Source of the DNA: Methanoflorens sp963701995
GTDB taxonomy: Archaea; Halobacteriota; Bog-38; Methanoflorentales; Methanoflorentaceae
Assembly (NCBI GenBank): GCA_963701995.1
Contig: OY969693.1
Location: 558,001-622,000, forward strand
Direction of reading: 5' to 3'
DNA: 64,000 nucleotides
The number at the start of each line of letters is the position of its first letter. Position 1 is the first letter of the stretch. The notes beneath the pieces are model-generated. The model did not search any database, had not been told where the DNA came from, and saw only the letters and a program-made list of their open reading frames with translations. Shown here one piece after another: positions 8,847 to 17,559 of the stretch. Made by a program: the position numbers and the translations under genes.

Positions 8847-9665
8847 CTACATCCGGACGGGGATTCCGCGCGCTTGCAGGTACTGCTTCAATGAAGCTAT
8901 GGAGATCTCTTTAAAATGAAAAATGCTTGCTGCAAGACACGCGTCCGCCTTGCCATCAACAAAGCCTGCGTAGATGTGCTCAGCCGTGCCGGCACCTCCG
9001 GAGGCAATTATCGGCAGGGCGGTGGACTCTGATATCGCTTTCGTGATAGGAATATCATAGCCGTCTTTTGTGCCATCCCTATTCATGCTCGTTAGCATGA
9101 TCTCACCCGCGCCCAGGCGCTCGCTCCGCATCGCCCACTCAATCGCATCGACGCCGGTCGGAGTTCTTCCACCGTAAATCACGACCTCATACCACGCTTG
9201 AGTGCCATCTTCGAGAGTAACGATATGCTGTCCCTTCTCGACGTTCGTGTTCCGTCTGCAATCGATGGCCAAAACAACGCACTGCGAACCAACCGCCTCG
9301 GCTGCGCGCGTTATAAACTGTGGATCCTTGACGGCGGCAGTGTTAATCGCTATCTTGTCCGCGCCAGACCGCAACGTCTGGATGACATCATCGAGAGTCC
9401 GTAAGCCGCCACCGACGCAAAAGGGGATGAAAACCTGGTCGGCCGTATCCTCGACGATGTCCAGCATTGTTTGTCGCCTTTCGTGTGAGGCCGTGATATC
9501 GAGGAAGATCAGTTCATCAGCGCCCTCTTGATCGTAGCGCTTTGCGAGTTCTACCGGATCGCCAGCTGCTCTGAGCGAGACGAATTCAATGCCTTTCACG
9601 ACGAGTGCCCTGTTGCCATCCCCATACTTGACGTCAAGGCACGGAATAATCCGCTTTGTGAGCAT
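8847..9665 (-). CDS. hisF: Imidazole glycerol phosphate synthase cyclase subunit
   Basis: The 272-residue TIM barrel closes the imidazole ring of histidine and releases AICAR, using ammonia delivered by HisH. The N-terminus MLTKRIIPCLDVKYG contains the catalytic Asp of PCLDVK (about D11). VLAIDCRRN contains the second Asp (about D135), and ILTSMNRDGTKDGYD and IASGGAG bind phosphate. It has an expanded loop typical of archaeal HisF. ATG 9665 was chosen over the ORF start because it begins the family sequence and lies 27 nt from a TATA box. No other his gene is in the window. Confidence 0.94.
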   Translation of the reverse strand: MLTKRIIPCLDVKYGDGNRALVVKGIEFVSLRAAGDPVELAKRYDQEGADELIFLDITASHERRQTMLDIVEDTADQVFIPFCVGGGLRTLDDVIQTLRSGADKIAINTAAVKDPQFITRAAEAVGSQCVVLAIDCRRNTNVEKGQHIVTLEDGTQAWYEVVIYGGRTPTGVDAIEWAMRSERLGAGEIMLTSMNRDGTKDGYDIPITKAISESTALPIIASGGAGTAEHIYAGFVDGKADACLAASIFHFKEISIASLKQYLQARGIPVRM

Positions 9666-9688
9666 CAGAGTGAGGTAATGCTGCACCT

Positions 9689-9696
9689 ATTTAAAG
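9689..9696 (-). promoter_or_regulatory. TATA box of hisF, leaderless geometry
   Basis: CTTTAAAT on the minus strand is centred 27 nt upstream of the hisF ATG, with no ribosome site between. The transcript should therefore start at the initiation codon. Confidence 0.65.
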
Positions 9697-9803
9697 CACG
9701 TTGCATGGGAAGTCCTGGAGCAACCCAAACCTCTGATGCGTGGTCGTCGATCTCGTGCGTTGGCTTTTTAAGCCCACGAAGCCCAGAGACGGCAAAAGCT
9801 ACC

Positions 9804-9811
9804 TATAAATA
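9804..9811 (+). promoter_or_regulatory. TATA box of the Lrp-type regulator
   Basis: TATAAATA predicts a transcript start near 9834. This excludes the in-frame ATG at 9811 as the start and favours ATG 9868. Confidence 0.6.
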
Positions 9812-9867
9812 TGAACGCGTTAAGCGGAGTACTTAGCTTCGTGCGTTTCAGGAAGTTGCCCACGAAT

Positions 9868-10563
9868 ATGAAGGAAAGTAAGAAGTTTGAGACAGCAGAT
9901 CCGAGAGCGCGCCAGGTCACGAGACTGGCGCAGGCACTTGCACACAAGATCGCCCTTGACGAAAAGGAACTCATAATCTTACTATCGCTCCTTGGGGACG
10001 CAAAGACTTCGAACGCAGAGTTGGCTGAACGTCTCGGCCTCAGCGATGGCAACGCGGCTGCTTACCACATTAAACTCCTCAAAAAGAAAGCAGTTCTCAC
10101 GCGATATACGATTCAAATCGATTGGCGGAAGATCGGTTTTCCCGCAGATTTCGTCATTCTTGCTGAATCGGATGAAAAAGCGACGCTGCTTGCGCTGGAA
10201 AGGCACCTCGTCCTTCTTCAGGACTATTACGAAAAGCACTTTGGCCACGTGCCTCTACTACCAACCTCTTCTGGATACGTGCTGCTGCGAGACATAAGTT
10301 ACGGTTACGGTGATAAAACGATGCTCGTCGTCGCCGGTAGTGCGACAAGCGATCTCGATATTGCCTTCTTTCGGGAGAACTACATAACCCGAGCAGTCGA
10401 GGGCATACGGACAACGCTTATGACAACGCGATATCGAAGTGTGGACAACTTCGTGATACAGCGCAGTGTCCTCGACACCTTGTGCGCAATCTTCGATGCC
10501 ACAAGCGCATCTGAAGAAGAGATCAGTCGAATTAGAGAGCATCTTAAGTCGACCGTCGAGTAG
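9868..10563 (+). CDS. Lrp/AsnC-type winged-helix transcription regulator
   Basis: The 231-residue protein has a winged-helix DNA-binding domain at about residues 25-90 (DEKELIILLSLLGD followed by AELAERLGLSDGNAAAYHIKLLKKKAVL), close to the Lrp/AsnC helix-turn-helix. The remaining 140 residues do not show a clear RAM ligand domain and may be a lineage-specific effector domain. The start at ATG 9868 is preferred because the TATA box makes the ATG at 9811 untranscribed. An APC-family amino acid permease lies 280 bp downstream on the same strand, so control of amino acid uptake is plausible but inferred. Confidence 0.78.
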   Translation: MKESKKFETADPRARQVTRLAQALAHKIALDEKELIILLSLLGDAKTSNAELAERLGLSDGNAAAYHIKLLKKKAVLTRYTIQIDWRKIGFPADFVILAESDEKATLLALERHLVLLQDYYEKHFGHVPLLPTSSGYVLLRDISYGYGDKTMLVVAGSATSDLDIAFFRENYITRAVEGIRTTLMTTRYRSVDNFVIQRSVLDTLCAIFDATSASEEEISRIREHLKSTVE

Positions 10564-10724
10564 CCGGTGTCTGAGTCCGCGCTGTGTCATCAAAGTGACT
10601 CGGCTGGTTCTTCTCGACGATCTGATAGGGAATTACCGGTGTGTGCTCGCATCCTTAGCGGAGTGCCGCACAAGTTTTGTTATGCGAAGCCAGTCGCTTC
10701 GGATTCACAAGAGATGAGGGCTAA

Positions 10725-10829
10725 ATGACTAGACTAACAAGCGCAGCGGCGCGTGCAGGCTCGTCGTATTGGACATTAGCAAGGCGGCATAAATCAATAT
10801 ACAAAGAGCGCAAAGAAAACGAGTCGTAG
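10725..10829 (+). CDS. Possible 34-residue basic peptide
   Basis: This small frame begins with ATG and has GAGGG about 6 nt upstream. It encodes MTRLTSAAARAG followed by a basic stretch ending in RKENES. It ends 16 nt before the permease gene and could be a leader peptide for it. Nothing but the ribosome site and position supports it. Confidence 0.25.
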   Translation: MTRLTSAAARAGSSYWTLARRHKSIYKERKENES

Positions 10830-10845
10830 CTGCTAAGGGGCACAA

Positions 10846-12264
10846 ATGGCAGTAAAAAACAGCGCTAGCGCGCAAAAACTGAACCTCTTCGACGTTACAA
10901 ATCTCGTAGTTGGCACCACCATAGGCGCGGATATCTTCATTGTCTCGGCGTTGGCCAGTGCCTATCTCGGACCTGCGAGCCTCATTGTTTTTATCGTTGC
11001 CGGGGTAATCGCGATAGTTATAGCATTAAGCTTCGCGGACGCTGCCGCTCTTGATCCTAAGGTGGGGGGTGCGTTTGCATATGTATGCGAGGCTTGGGGG
11101 AGTTTTGCCGGCTTTTTAGTGGGCTGGCCCCTCTGGATTGCCGAAGTTGCCGGGCTTGCCGTAATGCCGGTCGCCTTCGTGCGGTATCTTGCGTATTTCG
11201 TGCCCTCGCTCACCGTGCTTCAGGGCGACATCATAAAAATCGCTTTTGTCGCGGTTATCGCGTACATAAACCTGCGGGGGGTAAAGGGTGCTGGACGGAT
11301 CAATGATGTGCTTACCATTGGAAAATTAAGCCCACTACTGCTGCTGATCGTCGCAGGATTTATTTATTTGGTTGCTCACCCAGGCACCGCAGCTTCGAAC
11401 CTTATACCATTTGCGCCGCTTGGTTTTAGCAATTTCGGACCGGCGCTGATTATCATTTTTTGGGCATATACGGGATTTGAACTGGCGGTCATCCCATCTG
11501 GTGAAGTGGAGGATCCGACGAAGACCCTCCCGAAAGCGATGATCATTGGCATGGCAATTGTAACCTTTTTTTATATCGCCGTAGGCTTCACGGCGCTCGC
11601 TGTGGTCAACTGGACCTCACTCCAATTCGATCCCGCGCCCCTTGCCACAGCTGGCAGCGTCGTCCTGTCGTACACGCCAGCGCTCGCCCTTATCGGAGGT
11701 GCGATACTTGGGCTGGGGGCGCTCATCTCAATTTCTGGGTTTGAGGAGTCTGCTACGCTAGCGACCGCCCGGCTATCCTATGCGATCTCATTGGAAGGAC
11801 TATTTCCAAGGCTTTTCGGCCGAATTCATCCAAGATTTGGTACCCCTTCCAATGCGATTATTATTCAGTCCGCCATTGTGTTATTCGCTTCATTAACTGG
11901 CAATCTAACGCAACTCATCATCTTTGCAGCGTTTAATCTAGCTTTTGTCTACCTGGCCACGTGTGCCGCCGTGCTGACACTCCGAGCGAGGCAAAAAGAT
12001 AGTGACCGCACTGACCTCGAACGGCTCACCGGGCCGGTAATCCCTGTTTCGGGCATTATCTTGAGCGCCTTCCTCATTTATGAATGTGGCATCAGCACGG
12101 TAGCATTCGGAATCGTGTCGATTCTGATTGGCATCCCGATCTATGTGCTTTATGCGCCGCGCACGGAGATAACGACCCTCAAGAGGGACTTCTATTCGAC
12201 TGAAGCGGTTCTTGCGAGGACCGTGCATAGTAACCTGAATTTCTTTAGACGACACCGCAAATAG
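10846..12264 (+). CDS. APC-superfamily amino acid permease
   Basis: The 472-residue integral membrane protein has about 12 transmembrane helices and the APC signature in helix 1 (NLVVGTTIGADIFIVSAL) and helices 6-8 (IIFWAYTGFE, GFEESATLATARLSYA). It imports or exchanges an amino acid or amine; the substrate is not evident. AAGGGG lies 7 nt before the ATG and an A/T-rich box (GCATAAAT) lies near 10790. The upstream Lrp-type regulator may control it. A partial duplicate of its 3' end follows the stop codon. Confidence 0.92.
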   Translation: MAVKNSASAQKLNLFDVTNLVVGTTIGADIFIVSALASAYLGPASLIVFIVAGVIAIVIALSFADAAALDPKVGGAFAYVCEAWGSFAGFLVGWPLWIAEVAGLAVMPVAFVRYLAYFVPSLTVLQGDIIKIAFVAVIAYINLRGVKGAGRINDVLTIGKLSPLLLLIVAGFIYLVAHPGTAASNLIPFAPLGFSNFGPALIIIFWAYTGFELAVIPSGEVEDPTKTLPKAMIIGMAIVTFFYIAVGFTALAVVNWTSLQFDPAPLATAGSVVLSYTPALALIGGAILGLGALISISGFEESATLATARLSYAISLEGLFPRLFGRIHPRFGTPSNAIIIQSAIVLFASLTGNLTQLIIFAAFNLAFVYLATCAAVLTLRARQKDSDRTDLERLTGPVIPVSGIILSAFLIYECGISTVAFGIVSILIGIPIYVLYAPRTEITTLKRDFYSTEAVLARTVHSNLNFFRRHRK

Positions 12265-12299
12265 ATCTATTCGACTAAAGCGATTCTTGCGAGGAGCGC
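12191..12299 (+). repeat. Imperfect direct repeat of the permease 3' end
   Basis: A stretch of about 33 bp at 12191 (tctattcgactgaagcgg and onward) is repeated at 12266, 75 bp later, with about four mismatches. The first copy is coding, the second begins just after the stop codon. This suggests a small tandem duplication that left the gene intact. Confidence 0.7.
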
Positions 12300-12424
12300 A
12301 CGCACTGAAAAGGTTTTCTTAGGGTATTTAGTGTGGCTGGTTCGGAGGGCGGCAGCACGTCGATCAAAGTATAGTTTGAACCGGTCGACTTTCGCTCGAA
12401 CCGCGGGTAGCGACGAATCTTGCG

Positions 12425-13840
12425 CTATTTCTGGCGCTTCCGTCTTAATCGAGGCGCAAGTGCGATCGTGAGGAACACGACGAGCACAAGCAGCAACAAC
12501 AACGCTACGTCGGTATTGCTGTAGTCAAACAGTCCGAAGAAGTTTGTTGGTATAGGCTTGGCCCCGACGGCGGTATAAAGGGGCGCACTATAAAGCCACC
12601 CGCGGGAGGTATTGTTGTAGGACACGTAGACGTTGTACGCTGCTCCTGTGGTGTTTGTAGGGACTGTGGGAGGCGACAGGATGCTAATCTCCTCACCGGC
12701 GCCGAGGTGTACCCAGCCGTAGCCGTCGTTCTGTTGAACGGCAGCCGAGGAACTGGAGCCGGGATCTTGACTCAAAACCGATTCGCCGTTGACTCGGCTC
12801 AGCGCTGCGGTTCCGTTATGGAGTATCGCATAAGGGGCTACCCAAGCCTCTTTGGTGCCGAGATTGGTTATATCCCACACGATAGAGTTTTGAGGATTTG
12901 GCACCTGTCGAACAGAGGTTACCGTGATCGCAGGCCAAGCCCCTATCGGTTTTGGCGGATAGTCCTGCTGCAGTTTTGAAATGATCGGATCAAATCCGAG
13001 CCGCTGATAGTCCGCAATCGTCGCTCCCAACCCGAAGAACACATTGAAGTGAGTGAAACCCACTCCCTCGGAATAACTCCAATCGAGTAGCGTTTTGTAC
13101 GTATTATAATTGAGGTTCGCGTTGTTTTTATCCCACACGCCTGCCGTTATGCCCTGCGGCTTCCCGAGGTTGTATGAAATCAGGGCCCCTCGCTGTATGC
13201 TCGGGATTTCAGAGGGATAGTACGCCTCCCACGACATCTCCGTCACATCAGGATTTCTGTAGCCGTCTTGCCAAAGGCCGCACGTGTCGCAGTTAAAAAA
13301 GGTGATAGTGGCGAAGTAATCCCTCAACGTGGCAAGATCGCCACTTCGTCCTCCCTCTGTGGCTACGTTTTGCCAGCCCGCCTGTTTCCACATGCTCAAA
13401 TCCGAATCGAACTGCGTTATGGGTGTTGACTTGTTAGCGCCGCCGTTCCAGATGATATACTCGATATCCAAAATAGGGTTCATGCCCAGCTGCTTTATTT
13501 TTTGCAACTCTCTATCGTACGGGAGTGGTTCTGCGGCGACGAGCACTACCGAGGTGAAGCCTCGTGACTTGAAATACTCGATTGTGCCGTCCCAGATTTG
13601 ATTGGGTGCCAGCGACACGCGGTAGTCGAGCTGCGGATTAGGCGCCGCATCTGAAGCGGCTACGGCCGTAGCCGGGATCGTCGGCACGGTTCCTGAAACC
13701 GCCGCAGCCGGGGTCGTCGATGCGGTCTTTGAAACCGTCGTAGCAGGGACCGTCGATGGTGCCCCTGAAACTACCGGCAAAAAAATGGCCGGACATCCAA
13801 TGAGCAAAACTAGCGCAAGAACGACTGACTTTCTGATCAT
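12425..13840 (-). CDS. Exported membrane-anchored protein with putative barrel domain
   Basis: The 471-residue protein has a signal peptide (MIRKSVVLALVLLIGC), a Thr/Ala/Pro-rich linker with imperfect repeats at about residues 27-65, a central domain at about 70-300, and a C-terminal domain at 305-430. It ends in one transmembrane helix with a basic RLRRKRQK tail, so most of it faces outside. The central part (RGFTSVVLVAAEPLPYD, ILDIEYIIWNGG, GLWQDGYRNPDV) resembles a TIM-barrel glycosidase-like fold, but I do not recognise a named family. No catalytic residues can be assigned. It is a single gene on this strand. Confidence 0.72.
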   Translation of the reverse strand: MIRKSVVLALVLLIGCPAIFLPVVSGAPSTVPATTVSKTASTTPAAAVSGTVPTIPATAVAASDAAPNPQLDYRVSLAPNQIWDGTIEYFKSRGFTSVVLVAAEPLPYDRELQKIKQLGMNPILDIEYIIWNGGANKSTPITQFDSDLSMWKQAGWQNVATEGGRSGDLATLRDYFATITFFNCDTCGLWQDGYRNPDVTEMSWEAYYPSEIPSIQRGALISYNLGKPQGITAGVWDKNNANLNYNTYKTLLDWSYSEGVGFTHFNVFFGLGATIADYQRLGFDPIISKLQQDYPPKPIGAWPAITVTSVRQVPNPQNSIVWDITNLGTKEAWVAPYAILHNGTAALSRVNGESVLSQDPGSSSSAAVQQNDGYGWVHLGAGEEISILSPPTVPTNTTGAAYNVYVSYNNTSRGWLYSAPLYTAVGAKPIPTNFFGLFDYSNTDVALLLLLVLVVFLTIALAPRLRRKRQK

Positions 13841-14172
13841 TGTCTGTAGTCACGACTCGTGAGTGGGCAACCTTAAAATAGGCCAAAACACGCGTACGCT
13901 CCTCCTATTTGCGAGCTAAGACTCCCCGGTCGATCGCTAGTAAACATTGTCGCGTTGTTGTACCCTTACGTGTGGGTTATTTATAGCTACTCTGCCCAGT
14001 CAGCACGACGATCACTGAGCAACAAGTGTCGCATCTCCGTGTATTTTGACGCTCCAGAACGCACTGCGACGCTCGGCAAACGCTCGAATATGTTTATCTC
14101 TCGTCTGCGTGCAAGCGCGTGGCGTCCCATGCATCACGCCTGAGTACTAAAAATTTTGATGTCGCTGAATTC
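13841..14172 (-). other. Intergenic region
   Basis: About 330 bp, promoter region of the exported protein on one side and the 3' flank of the lipoprotein gene on the other. No gene or RNA is recognised. Confidence 0.5.
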
Positions 14173-14586
14173 TTACGCACTTCGCTGTGTGATTATGAAC
14201 GTCGTCGCTCCCGCTTGGGACAAATTTACTGGGCCGATTTGTGCGTTAACAGTGGCGATCGCGACGTGCACCGTACTCGTTCCCTTGACGAAAGTGAGAA
14301 CCACATCTGATCCTTCGTGAGCGGCTGTTGAAGCTTGGTACCCTCGGTTTGCCATTTCAGTCTTATAAAAATCAGCTACTTGAGTAGCGGAGCCAGTTGT
14401 CTGATAGGTCGTCACATTGCCCTCGCTTGTGTTGACTGATGCTGTCTTCACTGAGGGCTGGTATACAGGTACGGCGCTTGTACTATTCCCCTGTCCACCA
14501 GAGGGGTTTGTTGACGTGCATCCCGATATGCAGGTGGCCAAGATAACCAGGGCCAGTACCGGCAAAAGAACGTACTTGGTTTTCAT
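14173..14586 (-). CDS. Small lipoprotein
   Basis: The 137-residue protein starts with a lipoprotein signal peptide (MKTKYVLLPVLALVILA) and a lipobox ending ISGC, so it is probably lipidated at Cys23 and anchored outside the membrane. The mature part has a Ser/Thr/Gly-rich linker and a compact domain (VADFYKTEMANRGYQA, VVLTFVKGTSTVHVAIA) that resembles small exported domains of methanogens that compare a predicted and observed state only in outline; its function is unknown. GAGGT lies 7 nt before ATG 14586; the 43 codons upstream are not coding-like. Confidence 0.8.
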   Translation of the reverse strand: MKTKYVLLPVLALVILATCISGCTSTNPSGGQGNSTSAVPVYQPSVKTASVNTSEGNVTTYQTTGSATQVADFYKTEMANRGYQASTAAHEGSDVVLTFVKGTSTVHVAIATVNAQIGPVNLSQAGATTFIITQRSA

Positions 14587-14728
14587 TGCTACCTCACCTA
14601 GCTTCGCCCTTATCGCTTTTACTATTATCGGTGCTCGTTTCTGCTCCGCAGTCCGCGAGCCGCGTGCCCAGTTGCCGTGAGAGCGAAGCTTCGTGCACGC
14701 ACGTGATAGTTTCAAGATATCATCGGTA

Positions 14729-15310
14729 TCACTTGCCGACAGCTTCAGTTGACTTGTCCCCTTGTAACTCCTTTCCGACGCTCCAAGCTTTTGCGAATCT
14801 TTCGCCTAGCTTCCAATAACTCTGGTCCACCATGGTGAAGAGAAGCGGCCGCACTTTGCCATAGTCTACTACGCCGTCGGTCAGCACCGCATCCTCAGCA
14901 TAAGTAGTGACGATTTCGCCTATGAACACGTCGTGCTTGGGAAAATCAACCACCTTTATGAGCTTGCACTCCATGCTAATGGGACATTCAACAACCATAG
15001 GGGCCGTCTTGAGGTTGCCGTAGAAAACGTGAAATAACTGTGCTTTGTTGATGCGCTTCCCCGACACTAGGCCACAGTAGTCAGTTTCCTTCACCATATC
15101 AGCAGATGGTAGGTTGATGCTGAACGTCCCGTTCTCTTTGATTCCGGCGTTCGTGTAGTGGGCTTTTGCCATCCCGAGGGAGACGCTTCCTAGGTCCATA
15201 ATGCCGACGTGCCCGATGGTGATGAAGTTAGGCTTTCCCTCTACTGTCGCTCCTACGAGCGTCGTTGGCATGGGGTAAAGACAATTTCGCGCTCCAAGCT
15301 CAATTTTCAT
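14729..15310 (-). CDS. Flavin reductase-like FMN-binding protein
   Basis: The 193-residue protein belongs to the flavin reductase/DIM6-NTAB split-barrel family that binds FMN. Visible features are MPTTLVGATVEGKPNFIT near the N-terminus, the GTFSINLPSADMV core, the DYCGLVSGKRINKA segment and the HDVFIGEIV strand. In archaea such proteins often act as ferric or flavin reductases or as partners of iron-sulfur flavoproteins. GGGAGGAA lies 9 nt before the ATG. It is a stand-alone gene, 143 nt upstream of the lipoprotein gene on the same strand, so co-transcription is possible. Confidence 0.88.
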   Translation of the reverse strand: MKIELGARNCLYPMPTTLVGATVEGKPNFITIGHVGIMDLGSVSLGMAKAHYTNAGIKENGTFSINLPSADMVKETDYCGLVSGKRINKAQLFHVFYGNLKTAPMVVECPISMECKLIKVVDFPKHDVFIGEIVTTYAEDAVLTDGVVDYGKVRPLLFTMVDQSYWKLGERFAKAWSVGKELQGDKSTEAVGK

Positions 15311-15537
15311 CTTATGATTCCTCCCAGGTGCGATTCAGATCTCGCGTGCAGACTTATGAGACTCTTCGATTAAAATCCCACTCATTGGCGGACGTGTTGG
15401 ACGGCGAGGGCTGGCTTCTCGGCGACCACGGTGCGGAGTTCGCACTGCTGCGTCCTTGTGCATACGACAATCGTGGTCCACGAGGCGATCAGGCATTAGC
15501 AGGCACGAGCGGTCTTATGAAAAAATAGTGAGCTGCG

Positions 15538-17547
15538 CTAGACGAGATGAAGGCTGGTTATGATGACATCGATTGCTTTAATCCCGATGAACGGGACTAT
15601 CAAGCCGCCTACGCCGTAAATCGCAATATTTCTCAGCAGGATCGTTGACGCATCACTCGGCTTGTATTTCACACCCCTCATGGCAAGCGGAATAAGCGCC
15701 GGGATTATTAGGGCGTTGAAGATAACTGCAGATAGTATGGCGCTGTTCGGCGAGGATAGTGCCATGATGTTGAGCTTGTTTGCCTGAGGAATTGCAACGG
15801 CGAAAATAGCAGGGATGATTGCAAAGTACTTGGCAACGTCGTTGACGATGCTAAACGTCGTAATGGCACCGCGCGTCATCAGGAGCTGTTTTCCGATCGA
15901 GACAACCGCTATCAGCTTTGACGGATCGCTGTCGAGGTCGACCATATTCGCGGCCTCTTTTGCTGCTTGCGTGCCGCTGTTCATGGCGAGCCCCACATCG
16001 GCTTGTGCCAATGCAGGAGCATCATTCGTGCCGTCTCCGGTCATCGCAACGAGCTTGCCTGCTGCCTGCTCCGCTTGCACGATGTTTATCTTGTCCTCCG
16101 GCTTGCTCTCGGGAACATAATCATCGACTCCTGCTTCTGCCGCGATCGTCGCCGCTGTGAGCCTGTTGTCTCCGGTGACCATGACCGTCCTAATTCCCAT
16201 GCTCTTCAACTCGTGCAGCCTATCACGCATTCCTGGTTTGACTGTATCTTTGAGGTGTATCACACCGAAAGGGTCGTGATCTATTGATACCACGAGCGGC
16301 GTCGCTCCCTTGCGTGAAATGCCGTCAACGATTTCTTTAAATCCACCGGGAACGTAGTTCACGTAAGCTGACATCGCGTCAAATGCCCCCTTACGAATCT
16401 CTGAGCCATCCGCTAGATCAACTCCACTCATCTTTGTGTCCGCAGAGAAGTCGATTACTTCGCTAATCTCCGGCTCAACCAAATCGGGCATCAGCTTCTT
16501 TGCTAGGTTCACAATTGACCGGCCTTCAGGGGTCTCATCACGCGCTGAGGCGAGAAACGCTGCCTTCGTGACCTCTCCGCTGGACTTGTCGCCAAGCGGG
16601 ATGAATTCCTCTGCGAGTCTGTTGCCGATCGTTATCGTGCCTGTTTTGTCAAGGATAAGCGTGTTGATATCGCCTGCCGCCTCAACGGCTTTTCCTGATT
16701 TGGCAATAACGTTGAATTGCGTCACTCTGTCCATACCAGCGATTCCGATTGCGGAAAGCAGCCCACCGATGGTCGTTGGGATGAGGCAGACGAGAAGAGC
16801 GATTAAGGTCGTAGTGCTTACCAGTACACCCGAATAACCGGCGAGTGCGTTAAGCGTAACGATGACGAGAAGGAATATCCACGTGAGGCCGGCAAGAACG
16901 ATGGTGAGTGCTATTTCGTTGGGCGTTTTTTGTCGCGACGCCCCCTCGACGAGCGCGATCATTTTGTCGAGGAACGACTCTCCTGGGTTTGCCGTAATGC
17001 GGATTATAAGTTCATCACTCAAGAGCGTCGTACCGCCCGTTACCGAGCTAAAATCTCCGCCGCTTTCGCGGATTACCGGTGCGGACTCTCCCGTTATTGC
17101 GGATTCGTCCACGGCACCCCTGCCCTTGATAACCTCGCCGTCATTCGGGATGACCTCGCCAGCACTGACTATCACCACATCGCCTTTCACGAGATCGTGC
17201 CCGTTTACTTCAACGATCTGATCCCCGACGACCTTGTTCGCTGTGACCTCTTTTTTCGTTTTTTTCAGGCTCTCTGCTTGGGCCTTGCCACGTCCCTCGG
17301 CAATCGCTTCAGAAAATGTGGAAAAGAGCACGGTTATCAGTAAGATCGCTGAAATCTCGCCGATGAACACGGGCTGTCCGCTTCCGGCTATCGCGGCAGA
17401 GATCGCGAGTATGAGCGTATACACGAAGCCCACCTCGACGACAAACATCACGGGGTTTGCGATGAGCGACCGTGGATCGAGTTTCCGTATCGATTCCTTT
17501 AACGCCTCCGCGAGCAATGCCCCGCTATACCACTTTTGATTGTCCAT
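15538..17547 (-). CDS. kdpB: Potassium-transporting ATPase ATP-binding subunit
   Basis: The 669-residue P-type ATPase subunit energises high-affinity K+ uptake by KdpFABC. It has the phosphorylated Asp in DKTGTIT (about D299), the TGES actuator motif near residue 145, the hinge TGDGTNDAPALAQADVG near residue 505, and about seven transmembrane helices. The length matches the family. It follows kdpA by 12 nt with a GGGGGG site before the ATG, so it is the last gene of the kdpFAB unit. kdpC is not downstream as in most operons. Confidence 0.96.
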   Translation of the reverse strand: MDNQKWYSGALLAEALKESIRKLDPRSLIANPVMFVVEVGFVYTLILAISAAIAGSGQPVFIGEISAILLITVLFSTFSEAIAEGRGKAQAESLKKTKKEVTANKVVGDQIVEVNGHDLVKGDVVIVSAGEVIPNDGEVIKGRGAVDESAITGESAPVIRESGGDFSSVTGGTTLLSDELIIRITANPGESFLDKMIALVEGASRQKTPNEIALTIVLAGLTWIFLLVIVTLNALAGYSGVLVSTTTLIALLVCLIPTTIGGLLSAIGIAGMDRVTQFNVIAKSGKAVEAAGDINTLILDKTGTITIGNRLAEEFIPLGDKSSGEVTKAAFLASARDETPEGRSIVNLAKKLMPDLVEPEISEVIDFSADTKMSGVDLADGSEIRKGAFDAMSAYVNYVPGGFKEIVDGISRKGATPLVVSIDHDPFGVIHLKDTVKPGMRDRLHELKSMGIRTVMVTGDNRLTAATIAAEAGVDDYVPESKPEDKINIVQAEQAAGKLVAMTGDGTNDAPALAQADVGLAMNSGTQAAKEAANMVDLDSDPSKLIAVVSIGKQLLMTRGAITTFSIVNDVAKYFAIIPAIFAVAIPQANKLNIMALSSPNSAILSAVIFNALIIPALIPLAMRGVKYKPSDASTILLRNIAIYGVGGLIVPFIGIKAIDVIITSLHLV

Positions 17548-17559
17548 GGCCCGCCCCCC

